Shown here piece after piece: positions 1 through 8,874 of a stretch of DNA of 27,599 nucleotides. The position numbers and the translations under genes are program-made. The notes beneath the pieces are model-generated. The model searched no databases and had not been told where the DNA came from. It saw nothing but the letters and a program-made list of their open reading frames with translations. The DNA is from a virus. Within the stretch, counting starts at the first letter, position 1; every line of letters begins with the position of its first letter. Where the stretch lies: positions 1 to 27,599 of the IMG/VR virus record IMGVR_UViG_3300020054_000308. One strand, 5' to 3'.

Positions 1-2741
1 TACTCAGCGCCATCAGGGCTGTCAAGGTAACGAAGGATGTCTTCGGCGCTTGCGCCTCGCAAGATCAGACCGCCAACCTCGTCCAACTCGTTACGGAAGT
101 TGCGGTTTGCCAATCGCGTCACCGCGTCAACGTAAGCCTGCCAACTCCCTGGTTCGGGTGAAATCTCGTCTAATTCTCCCTGTCGCAACCGCAAGCGGTC
201 ACGGGCCTCAGATGTTCTGGAGGCGGCGAGGAAACTGTTGTAGGCGTCGTATTCCTGCTGGTACGGGCGAACTCCTTTGACGCTGGGATCTTCAACATCA
301 AGCACGTCAAACTTCTGGCCGTCAACCTCGAACTCCCAGCGACGATCTTCGGCTACTAACCGAGGGAAGGGGCTTCCGTCGCGACGGCGAATAACTGCTT
401 GGCGGCCAGTACCAATCGCTGCGCGATTTTTCTTTCTGCGACCACGTTCCGTGGTGTACCGTAAATATTCCTTGCGGGCTTTCTCGGTCCGCTTCTCAAA
501 CCGAGCCAACTCCGCACGCTTCTTTATTAGGCGCTCTTCTCTCTTGGTAACGTCTTCGCCTTTTTTGCGCGCTTGTTCTAGTTTTTCCTCAAGTTCGGCT
601 ATTGCTTGTTGCTTTTTTCTTTGCTCTTCGGCATGCCCCTCAAACTGTTTTTTTGCTTCCTTCTTAGAGCGGTACGTGCGAGCGCGGTACACCCCGTTTG
701 CGACGCGCTGCGTGTTGTTGTAGATTGAGTTTGCCAGCCCCGGGAACAAGTTTCGGGTCATGAACAGCGACTCGGTATCCATCGTTGCGCGAAGAATCGG
801 GTCGATAATTACGTTCGGTGGAATGTAGGCGACACGGAGCAAGACGTTGTTGGAGAAGAAGATGTTCACCATATCGAAGAACTGACCAGCACCGTAACTA
901 AAATCGCCCATGCGTGCGCGTGCGGCAGTTCCTGCGGAAGGCCGAGTCTTACCTGTCCAGCCACCCTCTCGTGAACGCTTGTATGCGTCACGAACATTGC
1001 TGATTGTTGCTCGCTCAAGTCCCGCAAGATCAAGCATGACGACTGAGGAGGGCTCAGTTGATCGCAACTTCGGCCCAACCGTCACATTCAAGGTGCCATC
1101 GGCGTCGGGCCACACGCCGGGCTCTTCCGCCCACCTTTGAATGTTGGTGCGGCGCGTGTCGATGCTTTTGTAGATGGCGTCCATCTGCGTGAGAAGTTTA
1201 TCTGATCTAGTGGAGCCAGTCATTCCCTCAACGCCGTAGGCCCGGGCGATCCGCAACAATGTGCCCTGCTCGATTTTTTCGAATACTCTTTGACGCTCAG
1301 TGTCTGTTGCTGCACGCATGTAGCGACGGATAGCGTTTTGCTTGAACCGCGCGCCTTCTGGCGTCCCCAGGGCACGAACCCGGTTCAACTCGCTAGCAAT
1401 CTGCCAAGCGGTTTCCATCTGGCGAGGATTAGAGATATTGATTTCGGCTCTGCGGCGAGCACGAGATGGTGAGTAAATTACACGCACTGCACGCTGGAAA
1501 GGCCCGTTCTCAAACAGTCGAGCGAAAACCCCGTCATTCTCAACGAAACCAAACTGAGTCGCAGTCTTGCGCATTCCACGGGGCACCGTTGCTCGATCTG
1601 CGAGGGCATCGAAGGCACCACCAAATATTGACCGCCTGGTGGTGTACGTCGAAATACCAGCACCCGACTCCACCTCGGTGATGAAGTCATCAATGGCGCG
1701 AGCGAACTGAGGGTTCTTCTTTGTCCAGTCCGCATAGACAGCCTGCAATTTTTTAGAACGCTGCACGCTTGGTAGCGCGTGAATCTGTGACATATCATCA
1801 AGCGGAGTGAAGCGAACCCCGAAGTCGTCCACGGCATCAGCCGCAAGGGGCTGCGCCTTCCACAGATCGTTCAGTGCTTTACGGTTTCCGCGCTCTGCGC
1901 GGAGGTAGTTTATGACCGATGTTGCATCATCAAGATTGGAGACAATCGCAATAGCCCGATCAGGGTTTGCCACGCTGCCATTTGCCATGAGCGGATTCTT
2001 GGCAATCTTCAACGGGTCTTTTGACTCGACTAACTGCTGGATCAGTCGAACGTCACCGCTACGCGGCCCCCTGTTCCCATTCTTGAAGTAGTCCTCCGCC
2101 TTGTCGAGGCGAAGCATGTACTTCTCTAAATCTTTTTTGTTCCTGATCGTGTTGCGGCCCAAGACCATGCCCTTGCCGCCACGCCACACAGGGCCGAAGC
2201 CTTTTTCGGCTGCAACTATCTTGCCAATGTCGAGTGCGGAGGAAGCGGCCCAGCCAGCAAACTGGCTCTTGTACGCAATGTCGCGATCTTCCTGATCGAG
2301 AATGTCGAAGTCTTCCTGCATAAACTCGGGAAGAGCGTCCGAAGTGAGATTCATGTACTCGAAGGGAAGGCGAGCAAACGACTGGCCTACGGAGATCTCG
2401 TTCGCGTAGTCACGGGAGACCTTCCGAACCTGCTCAAAATCTAGGTTGGGGTACCGTCGAGCGACTTCGGGTTCAAGCGCGTATCCCGATAATGTCTCGA
2501 ATGCAGGCTCAAATGTCCTCTTGTACACGGCGTTGATGCCTTGCATCGCCGGGTTGAGAACAATACCGAGAGGGCTGTTGAGTGCGGACTGAATGGGTCG
2601 GCCAATGGCTTCTTCGGCTCGATCCACGGCAGTCCTAGCCTGCGGTATTGGCTGCACACTAGGCTTGAAACTTTCCGCGATGCTTGGCTTTTGCGCAGGC
2701 CCCGCCGGGACATCGGGGCTATCCGGCAGCGTTATCGCCAC
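1..2741 (-). CDS. Giant phage virion-type protein, C-terminus cut by window edge
   Basis: This minus-strand frame stays open for at least 913 codons and runs off the left edge, so the C-terminus is missing. I chose the GTG at 2741 because GGAGG lies about 10 nt upstream; an in-frame GTG at 2750 sits almost on top of that Shine-Dalgarno and is less likely. The frame overlaps the end of the 56 aa gene before it. I recognise no enzyme motif. The first 70 residues are Pro-rich. Around residues 605-670 there is an aromatic/hydrophobic stretch (FFDMVNIFFSNNVLL and following), which could associate with membrane or other subunits. It is followed at about 690-760 by a Lys/Glu-rich segment with strong coiled-coil character. 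Size and position, last in the terminase-portal transcript, fit an internal or injected virion protein or a large head/tail protein. Role inferred. Confidence 0.75.
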   Translation of the reverse strand, partial: MAITLPDSPDVPAGPAQKPSIAESFKPSVQPIPQARTAVDRAEEAIGRPIQSALNSPLGIVLNPAMQGINAVYKRTFEPAFETLSGYALEPEVARRYPNLDFEQVRKVSRDYANEISVGQSFARLPFEYMNLTSDALPEFMQEDFDILDQEDRDIAYKSQFAGWAASSALDIGKIVAAEKGFGPVWRGGKGMVLGRNTIRNKKDLEKYMLRLDKAEDYFKNGNRGPRSGDVRLIQQLVESKDPLKIAKNPLMANGSVANPDRAIAIVSNLDDATSVINYLRAERGNRKALNDLWKAQPLAADAVDDFGVRFTPLDDMSQIHALPSVQRSKKLQAVYADWTKKNPQFARAIDDFITEVESGAGISTYTTRRSIFGGAFDALADRATVPRGMRKTATQFGFVENDGVFARLFENGPFQRAVRVIYSPSRARRRAEINISNPRQMETAWQIASELNRVRALGTPEGARFKQNAIRRYMRAATDTERQRVFEKIEQGTLLRIARAYGVEGMTGSTRSDKLLTQMDAIYKSIDTRRTNIQRWAEEPGVWPDADGTLNVTVGPKLRSTEPSSVVMLDLAGLERATISNVRDAYKRSREGGWTGKTRPSAGTAARARMGDFSYGAGQFFDMVNIFFSNNVLLRVAYIPPNVIIDPILRATMDTESLFMTRNLFPGLANSIYNNTQRVANGVYRARTYRSKKEAKKQFEGHAEEQRKKQQAIAELEEKLEQARKKGEDVTKREERLIKKRAELARFEKRTEKARKEYLRYTTERGRRKKNRAAIGTGRQAVIRRRDGSPFPRLVAEDRRWEFEVDGQKFDVLDVEDPSVKGVRPYQQEYDAYNSFLAASRTSEARDRLRLRQGELDEISPEPGSWQAYVDAVTRLANRNFRNELDEVGGLILRGASAEDILRYLDSPDGAE

Positions 2742-2889
2742 TAGCGTCACCCCTCCGAATGATGTCGTTCAATACTTGACGACGCTCCGACTCGTTGGCG
2801 TACGGAATCTTAGAAAGATCCCAAGCCAGAGGAGCCAAATCAAATCCCAACGCCTCAAGGTTTTCCTCGAAGTAGCGCAAGAAAATCAT
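2719..2889 (-). CDS. Small hypothetical protein (56 aa) before the giant virion gene
   Basis: A 56-residue protein starting with ATG at 2889. The start overlaps the stop of the preceding gene by one base (TAATG), a typical translational-coupling junction, and the stop TAG is at 2721-2719. The next gene begins inside its last codons. The product is mixed-charge and probably helical (MIFLRYFEENLEALGFDL at the start, then a Glu/Arg-rich segment). I recognise no motif. Its place in the tightly coupled virion block suggests a structural or assembly role, but nothing in the sequence shows it. Confidence 0.6.
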   Translation of the reverse strand: MIFLRYFEENLEALGFDLAPLAWDLSKIPYANESERRQVLNDIIRRGDASGDNAAG

Positions 2890-3317
2890 TAGGCCGAAAC
2901 ACCCTTCAAATATCGAACAAAGGCACGCATCGTTCCTGACGATGCTTCTGAGTCTGCGTACATTTGCATCAATGGCAGGTACGCACGCAACGCCGCGAAG
3001 TCTTCAAGCATTGACTTCTGCCCCACGCCCAACTGCTCCAGGCCACCACCAGGGCCAGAGGGTGCACCGGCAGTCACCGGCTCCTCTGGACGCTGAGTTG
3101 GTGCGTCTAACGGCGTAATCTTGGGCATCGCCTTGGCCGATCCGGCCATTGGCGCACCCTTCTGGATTCCCATAAAATCTTTTTGCTCGCCGTAGGCGGC
3201 GTCGGGAATCGGCTTCGAACCTTGAGGGGTTCCGTCAGTTCGCTTGGACATCCGACCCGGCCCGCTAACTGGAGCGGGCTTGCTCGGGGCGCGATATCCG
3301 CCTTGTCGTTTAGCCAC
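2889..3317 (-). CDS. Pro/Gly-rich hypothetical virion-block protein
   Basis: Encodes about 142 residues. I chose the GTG at 3317 (MAKRQGG...) because GGAG lies 6 nt upstream. An earlier in-frame GTG at 3329 would put that Shine-Dalgarno inside the gene. The start overlaps the end of the 918 aa gene by 8 nt. The first about 95 residues are rich in Pro, Gly, Lys and Ser and look disordered. The last about 45 residues (from LEDFAALRAYLPLMQMY) look helical. The N-terminal string KRQGGYRAP resembles KQGGIGKAP in the 50 aa protein at 6945-7097, which may be a shared short binding motif. No known domain was recognised. A scaffold, linker or minor virion component is possible. Confidence 0.65.
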   Translation of the reverse strand: MAKRQGGYRAPSKPAPVSGPGRMSKRTDGTPQGSKPIPDAAYGEQKDFMGIQKGAPMAGSAKAMPKITPLDAPTQRPEEPVTAGAPSGPGGGLEQLGVGQKSMLEDFAALRAYLPLMQMYADSEASSGTMRAFVRYLKGVSA

Positions 3318-6066
3318 GGAACGCTCCACTCAGTCTCTTACGCGCATCGGTGTCAAGAATGCGAGTTTGCGTACCGCCAGCACCGATGTTTCGGGTGGCG
3401 ACGTTGTACGCGCTGCGATCTCCGAAGTTGCCCCGGAAACGCTTACGACGCTTCATTTCCTTCGCGGTCATTTGCCGAAGAATTTCACCGGGAACCTGGC
3501 CCTTCAGGCGCTCACGCTTCGCACGGAATGCCTTGCGCCGCTCAAACTCCTCACGAGTGATGCGACGACCGTACTTGTCCCTCAAGAAACCCTGCTTGGG
3601 CCTATTTTGCGTACCGGATGTTGGCGTACGGGATGCTGGCCGGAAAGCATTCTTAGAATCGTACGCCTCGCCGGGGATAATAACCGGACGGTCGTTAGTC
3701 TGTGGATCCATCAGGTAGCCAGCGCCCGCAATGACGCCTGTTGTGCCAAGTGCAAGACCACCACCCAAGCCCAAGTTCCTAAGACGTCTATTTCCTTGGC
3801 TCGGGACTGGATCACCGGCTGCGATGGCGGCCTCTCGCGCTTTCCGCTCGTCGTCTTTCCTGGTGGCTCTCCCAGGCTTTACGCCCCTGCTGCGCTGCTC
3901 ACCAGTTGGTGTTTCCTCAAAGACCTTTTTGGCACCCTTGCCGCCGGACATAATCCGGTCGGCGTCGCCAGGTTGCAGAATCCCTTGGCGCTCTAAGTCG
4001 CGGTAACCCTCGTACATTCGGGCACGGCGGGCCTCGGGCGAGTTGTCACCGGATTGCGGCTGCTGCTTGGGCTTCTCGCCCTTCTTCGGCCCCTCCGCAC
4101 CGGGTGTTGCCGTACGAGCCTCAACCTCTTCCTTCGTAACGAATAACCTCGGGTCACCCCCGTCCGGTGCTTGCGGTGTAGCAACTTTTTCGGGTACGAC
4201 TCTCGTGGTGGCAGGCCCACCTTGACCAAAACCTTGATAATTGGGCCGAGACATCTTTAGGGACGGCGGCGTGCCTGGCCCGCCGATGTAGACATCCGGG
4301 TCTACCCTCAAGTACTCAATGAAAACTTGAGGGTTGCCGTTGTCATCAAGTTGCACTCGTTCAACCGGGAAAAGGCCCTGGGCTGCGAGATCGTCTTCAG
4401 TCATTGGCTCGAATGACCGCATCGGCTGAGAGTCGCGTCCTCCCCTACCCATTACAGGCATACCGCGTGGCATCCCACTAAAGTCTGGTTGCGGTGTCGT
4501 TACGCGGCCCGGAACCACGGTTCCTTCTGCGCGACCGATGCGCACATTTTGTTCAGCCTGCGCTGCTGTGGTTGCTCGGTCTGGTTGTGGTTGAGAGTAG
4601 GTGTCGTACGCCCTATCCATCTTATCGCTGGGATCGTAATACGGCCCCTTCGGGTAACCGGGTGCACGCTCCTGTGATCGAGTCTCACCCATGAGGCGGC
4701 CATCGTCCATCAACATGCGGGTGCGGTCGTCAGTGTCCCTGGCACGCCCTTCAGCCATTGCTTCGCGCTGAAGACGATCCTCCACTGAACCGGCAGCCGG
4801 TTCGGCGAAGCCTGGATCTACCCTCGTTGCCTCGCGTTTGCGTTGCTTCTCGGTGCTAGGAAATTTTCGTCCGGTTGCGTCCTCGAAACGTGCCGCTTGC
4901 GTTTCAGCCCTTTGCTGCTCAAGCAAGGTTGGGCGAGTAAAGCGACCGGGATCGGAATACGGAGTTAGCATCCCGGATTCGTCAAGCCTGATGGCCTCAG
5001 TGCCACCTTCAGCACGCTCACGAGCAGCCAACTGCTTGCGCATTGTGGCGAGAAGGTCGTCAACGCGCCGTTCGTTTTTAGCGCCCTTTTTTGAGTCTGT
5101 GAACTTGACAGACTTTCCAGCACCCTGGCCCTCCATGCCCGCCATGGTGACCGAGGTGGGCTGGGCACGCTCCTTCCGCCGACGGCCAACAAAACCAGTC
5201 AAACTATCGCGGTCCACACCCACGAGGTCACTAGTATCTTGTTGCGCTGCTTCTCGTTGCTCGTCGCGGCGGGCCTTACTTGCGTCGCGCTCTCCTCGCG
5301 CTACGACCGCCTTCTCTTCAGGGGACTTTTCCGCTTCCGCCTTCTTGACCTGGCGTTCGGTGTCTGTCGCGGCCTTACCCTGACCCGGAGTCAAGCGGTC
5401 TGGCGTCGCCTGAGCAACCTGATCCTCGGGGTTGGACTTGTTCCACAAGTCAACTTTCTTCTGCCAGTTGGATACGGCGCGCGAATGAGAGGAGGCGTGA
5501 GCGTAATCCTCACGACGCGGCGGGTTAGGGGATGGCTTTCCCTTGGGTGCCCTGACTTCCTTGGAGCCTGTCGCCGCCTTGGGGGTCTTACGACCCACGG
5601 CCTCATTGGCAGCCCTTTGACCGGACTCACCGACAGCCTCACCGACGGTCTGCTTTAGACCGGATTTCTCGGCAACCTTCTTGCCGCCCTTGGCGACAGC
5701 GCCAACAGCCTTGCCGACACCCTTAGCGCCAGGAAGAGGAATAGCGCCAGCAGAAATAATGGCAGCACCCAAACCGGGTGAAATGTCTCCACGCTCAACT
5801 GCGTCGAGTGTTTCCTGTTCGCCTAGCCAGCCGTACAACTGCTCCGCAGCGCGTGACCACGTATCCCTCTTACTCTTCGCGGGGAGGATCTTGTCGAGAT
5901 CCTGCTGCAAGCGAGCCTGGGCCGCACCCCCACCACCGGGTCCAAATGTCGGAGTCGATGATGACGAATAGGTGCGGTCTTTCTCTGGCTTGCGAGTTGT
6001 GAAAGAGGGCCGTTCCCGCCTGCTTTTTGCGGTGTACGTTCTGCCGGGTGGTTCTCCCCTAGCCAT
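3310..6066 (-). CDS. 918 aa largely disordered, highly charged virion-block protein
   Basis: Starts with ATG at 6066, with AGGAAG just upstream. Most of the 918 residues are low-complexity Lys/Arg/Glu/Gln/Pro/Gly sequence with little predicted globular structure. Two hydrophobic Gly/Ala-rich segments stand out, at about 98-127 and about 765-786; the second is long enough to cross a membrane and is followed by a very basic tail of about 130 residues. A disordered charged body with one or two glycine-zipper-like hydrophobic segments, in the portal-to-head part of a phage operon, fits an internal virion protein ejected with the DNA or a scaffold-like assembly protein. I saw no catalytic motif. 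The N-terminus carries ARGEPPGRTY, a motif also found in the next two upstream genes. The long open frame on the opposite strand (3244-3996) lies antisense to it and looks spurious. Confidence 0.8.
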   Translation of the reverse strand: MARGEPPGRTYTAKSRRERPSFTTRKPEKDRTYSSSSTPTFGPGGGGAAQARLQQDLDKILPAKSKRDTWSRAAEQLYGWLGEQETLDAVERGDISPGLGAAIISAGAIPLPGAKGVGKAVGAVAKGGKKVAEKSGLKQTVGEAVGESGQRAANEAVGRKTPKAATGSKEVRAPKGKPSPNPPRREDYAHASSHSRAVSNWQKKVDLWNKSNPEDQVAQATPDRLTPGQGKAATDTERQVKKAEAEKSPEEKAVVARGERDASKARRDEQREAAQQDTSDLVGVDRDSLTGFVGRRRKERAQPTSVTMAGMEGQGAGKSVKFTDSKKGAKNERRVDDLLATMRKQLAARERAEGGTEAIRLDESGMLTPYSDPGRFTRPTLLEQQRAETQAARFEDATGRKFPSTEKQRKREATRVDPGFAEPAAGSVEDRLQREAMAEGRARDTDDRTRMLMDDGRLMGETRSQERAPGYPKGPYYDPSDKMDRAYDTYSQPQPDRATTAAQAEQNVRIGRAEGTVVPGRVTTPQPDFSGMPRGMPVMGRGGRDSQPMRSFEPMTEDDLAAQGLFPVERVQLDDNGNPQVFIEYLRVDPDVYIGGPGTPPSLKMSRPNYQGFGQGGPATTRVVPEKVATPQAPDGGDPRLFVTKEEVEARTATPGAEGPKKGEKPKQQPQSGDNSPEARRARMYEGYRDLERQGILQPGDADRIMSGGKGAKKVFEETPTGEQRSRGVKPGRATRKDDERKAREAAIAAGDPVPSQGNRRLRNLGLGGGLALGTTGVIAGAGYLMDPQTNDRPVIIPGEAYDSKNAFRPASRTPTSGTQNRPKQGFLRDKYGRRITREEFERRKAFRAKRERLKGQVPGEILRQMTAKEMKRRKRFRGNFGDRSAYNVATRNIGAGGTQTRILDTDARKRLSGAFRG

Positions 6067-6082
6067 GTCTTCCTAACTAAAT

Positions 6083-6592
6083 TTATCGCTGTTTGTTGCG
6101 AATAATTTTGGCAATGTCCGCTTTCGACGCGGATTTACCGAGACGAGTGAGTTCGTTCTTGATTTCGCGCTCAAGATCAAACTGCTTCTCGATCTGTGCT
6201 GCCGTACGCTTCTTTGCGGGAGCCTTCTTCTTCGCCGAAGGCTTCGTTGCATCCCGCTTAGCAGCAATTTTCTCGCGGCTTGGCTTGGTCGCGTAGAACT
6301 CCTTGTTCCCGGGCGTTGGCTTTACGCGAGACTTGTTCGCTCGGTATTGGGGGGTCTTCTTCACCGCCGTCTTCTTGACCTTGACGTTGCTCTTCGGGTA
6401 CTTGCGTGAAGAGCCGGAAGGAGTCTTCGCCAACTTGCTGATGGCTTTCTTGTCCTTCGAGCGAGCCAAAGCCCTCATTAGGCTTGCGACCATGTAGCCG
6501 AGCGATCCGCTCTCCTGCACCTTGCCTGGAGTAAATACGTCCTTGCGGTTCTTGGAGCGATTTGCGGGTTCACCTTTTTTGTAATTGGGCAT
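6083..6592 (-). CDS. Lys-rich basic protein, histone H1-like composition
   Basis: 169 residues, ATG at 6592. The protein is extremely rich in Lys, Ala, Ser and Pro, with the AKKKAPAKKRTA type of repeat seen in histone H1-like and bacterial HU-tail proteins. A short helix is likely near residues 30-50 (LGYMVASLMRALARSK) and another at the C-terminus, ending IAKIIRNKQR. Such proteins bind nucleic acid non-specifically, so it may condense packaged DNA or enter the host with it. The alternative is a basic scaffold or capsid-lining peptide. The N-terminal KGEPANRSK matches a motif in the two neighbouring genes. Role inferred from composition and position. Confidence 0.7.
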   Translation of the reverse strand: MPNYKKGEPANRSKNRKDVFTPGKVQESGSLGYMVASLMRALARSKDKKAISKLAKTPSGSSRKYPKSNVKVKKTAVKKTPQYRANKSRVKPTPGNKEFYATKPSREKIAAKRDATKPSAKKKAPAKKRTAAQIEKQFDLEREIKNELTRLGKSASKADIAKIIRNKQR

Positions 6593-6594
6593 GA

Positions 6595-6942
6595 CTACTT
6601 CTTCTTTCGCTTCCCGCCGGGCCGGAGGAGGCCCGGGTAGTCCTTGTTTTTGGCGTTGCCAGGCCCTACCGGGTACTTCCTGTTGGGTGGCTCGCCCTTG
6701 CCCCGACGCCGCATCGTGCGAGTCTTGTTCGGCGGCTCGCCTTCACCTAGTCCAGGCTTGCGAACTTTGCCCTTGATCTTCGCCGTTCTGGCCTTCTCAG
6801 GTGCCACCGTTTCGCCCTTGATGCGCTTCGCTTTCGCTACACGCGCGCGAAACCCTCGTGCGTCGTCCTTGTTGATGGCTTTCTTGGCGTCCATCATGCC
6901 CTTCTTCGTGTAGGGGTACTTTTTCCCCTTGACGGTTGGCAC
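6595..6942 (-). CDS. Basic Lys/Gly-rich small virion-block protein
   Basis: 115 residues with a GTG start at 6942; no convincing Shine-Dalgarno is visible, so translation may be coupled to the upstream 50 aa gene, whose stop lies 2 nt away. The composition is Lys/Arg/Gly/Pro-rich with almost no hydrophobic core, suggesting an extended nucleic-acid- or capsid-binding chain. It carries the motif GEPPN(K/R) twice, at residues 68-73 and 83-88. Near-copies occur at the N-termini of the 169 aa and 918 aa products downstream. No family was recognised. Confidence 0.65.
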   Translation of the reverse strand: MPTVKGKKYPYTKKGMMDAKKAINKDDARGFRARVAKAKRIKGETVAPEKARTAKIKGKVRKPGLGEGEPPNKTRTMRRRGKGEPPNRKYPVGPGNAKNKDYPGLLRPGGKRKKK

Positions 6943-6944
6943 GA

Positions 6945-7097
6945 CTACTTGAGTTTGTTGTTGTTGCCCTTGATGCCCTGCGGGTTCGAGCCCTTAGCAA
7001 CATTGCCGCCACCAGCGACGCCGCCACCCATGCTCTTCGGCTGAATAACGCCTCCACCCGTGGGGGCCTTACCGATTCCGCCTTGCTTTCCGATCAT
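6945..7097 (-). CDS. 50 aa glycine-rich small protein
   Basis: ATG at 7097 preceded by GGAGAAAGAA, a clear ribosome binding site; stop TAG at 6947-6945. The product is about one-third Gly, with Gly-rich runs and a basic Asn/Lys tail, and looks unstructured. It sits between the portal and the basic proteins. The N-terminal KQGGIGKAP resembles KRQGGYRAP in the product of 2889-3317. The strong ribosome binding site argues that the gene is real despite its length. Function unknown; a virion assembly or decoration peptide is a guess. Confidence 0.6.
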   Translation of the reverse strand: MIGKQGGIGKAPTGGGVIQPKSMGGGVAGGGNVAKGSNPQGIKGNNNKLK

Positions 7098-7108
7098 TTC
7101 TTTCTCCT

Positions 7109-8863
7109 CTACGCGGGAACTTGCCGAACCACTCGGCCAGCAAGTACGGGATTGCCTGACCCTGTGAGTCCGGCAAGTAACTGTTGCATTGGCGGCGGGC
7201 CTTGCTCCATTGCAGGCATATCGCCGCCAGGTTGCATACCAGGTTGCATGGCAGGCTGCATTGGATCTTGCTCCTGCTCTTCTTCCTCTGGTTGCTCGAA
7301 CGCCCTGGCAACCGCATCCTCAAGAGGGGTGCCTTTCTTGCGTTCGCCGATGACCGTAGCCATCTTCTCGATGATTTCTAGTGGGTTTTGACCCTGCGTA
7401 ACCATCTGTGGGACTGCCGCAGCCAGCGAGGCAACCCCTGCCTTCAATGCGTCGCGCATCTCTTCCATATCAATGGCGCGTTCTTCTTCTGCCGCGTTCA
7501 TCGTGATCGGCAGGTTCCGTCGCGTGAAATTGCGGGAGATCAACTTGTCGCCGCGTGCCTGCAACGCAAACACCAGGGCTCGGTTGGGGTCAAGCCCAGC
7601 CATCAGGCCGTACTCGATGTTGATTCCGTAGTTTCCGTCAATATCGGTCGAGGGCCGGTACTTCAACTTGTACGGGACGCCGTTTGCGCTGCCGGAAACC
7701 TCACGCTGGATGTCTCCGAAGTAAGCATCGTCAATGGCGTACGCCAGGGACAGGGCTTCGCCCAAGGCGTCGCCCAAAATTGATTGTGCGGTCTTTACCT
7801 GCCCGTCGAACCCGGCCATGAGGGCCTTGACGCCCTGACCCGTAACAATGGAAGAGTCCATTTGGCCTGTGCGGGCCTCAGGGAACCTTGTGCCGAACTT
7901 CAACTCGTCTGACAGCAGGTTGTTCTCAGCGAAAGTGTACTGTGGGATGTCTAATGGGATTCGCCGGACTTTTTCTGGACTATTGGATCGAATAACCGCG
8001 TCAGGCCCGATGGACAACTGCGTAACGTCCTGCGGCAATGCAAGTGGTGCCTCCACAGACTTCTGTGTGGCCTCCATCATCAGCAGAGCGAGCCGCGCCT
8101 TCGCGGCGTACACCGGGAGCACGTCATCGAACTGCCCACGGGTCTCTCCGTCGAGGCTAGGCCGCTGCGCGATAGCGACAGGGACGCGCCCCAAGGGGTT
8201 CGGGGTCTTTGCCAGCACCAGTCCTTTGCGTTCCGGCAGAAACATGACGCTCTCGTTCTCGTCATAGAAGCGAACGACCTCCATCATCGAGGATTCGTCG
8301 GTGGAACCGTACATTCCCCGCGTCATGATCTTGTCCGCGTACTCAGGGAACATCGCGGCCAGGTCACCCGCCCTTCGGCGGAACAGGTGGGCGTACGCGA
8401 GGACGCTCCCAAACCGATCTATGTCGTAGTAGGCACCTTCGCACGACTCCACGTGAATGTGGGGGCGGGTTTCCGTGAAGTTAGGCTCAACACGGAGCGG
8501 CACAAAGCCGTAGGTGACGAGTTGATCGGCTGCGCGGATCAAGTTTACGCCCAAACGGGAGGAAGAGAGGTAGTAGTTAGCGATTTTTGTGCGCTTGTCT
8601 GCCTTTGTTCGGGACGAATCATCGAGAGACGAGTCGCCGGATGCGCTGACAGACGGGACGACGCCGATTTGCTCAGACAAGTCCTTGGCTACAACGTCAA
8701 TCAAGTTGGCAATGATCGGCTTTGACCACATGCCCTCGGGAAATAGCCCAGGAAACACGTGCCCGGCTTCGCCAGCGCGAACCATAGCAACTTCACGCAT
8801 ACGCTGATCGCGCTCTCCGTTCCTTTTACGGATTGCGTCAAAGCGTTGAGCGTAATCGGTCAC
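7109..8863 (-). CDS. Phage portal protein
   Basis: 584 residues. The start is GTG at 8863, with AGGAGG 7 nt upstream; the gap to the terminase stop is 11 nt. The gene directly follows the large terminase, the classical position of the portal. The overall pattern is portal-like: a helical N-terminus (residues 1-50, then the hydrophobic IIANLIDVVAKDLSEQIG), a mixed alpha/beta body and a Gln/Met/Pro-rich C-terminal tail with repeated MQP units at about 540-570. The portal forms the dodecameric ring at one capsid vertex through which terminase pumps DNA. I cannot name the portal family by eye, and context is the main support. Confidence 0.8.
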   Translation of the reverse strand: MTDYAQRFDAIRKRNGERDQRMREVAMVRAGEAGHVFPGLFPEGMWSKPIIANLIDVVAKDLSEQIGVVPSVSASGDSSLDDSSRTKADKRTKIANYYLSSSRLGVNLIRAADQLVTYGFVPLRVEPNFTETRPHIHVESCEGAYYDIDRFGSVLAYAHLFRRRAGDLAAMFPEYADKIMTRGMYGSTDESSMMEVVRFYDENESVMFLPERKGLVLAKTPNPLGRVPVAIAQRPSLDGETRGQFDDVLPVYAAKARLALLMMEATQKSVEAPLALPQDVTQLSIGPDAVIRSNSPEKVRRIPLDIPQYTFAENNLLSDELKFGTRFPEARTGQMDSSIVTGQGVKALMAGFDGQVKTAQSILGDALGEALSLAYAIDDAYFGDIQREVSGSANGVPYKLKYRPSTDIDGNYGINIEYGLMAGLDPNRALVFALQARGDKLISRNFTRRNLPITMNAAEEERAIDMEEMRDALKAGVASLAAAVPQMVTQGQNPLEIIEKMATVIGERKKGTPLEDAVARAFEQPEEEEQEQDPMQPAMQPGMQPGGDMPAMEQGPPPMQQLLAGLTGSGNPVLAGRVVRQVPA

Positions 8864-8874
8864 CCGCGTACCTC

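Noticed and set aside
3244-3996. 250-codon open frame on the plus strand
   Set aside because: Antisense to the 918 aa gene; no start signal, no motif, and it would break the continuous left-going operon.
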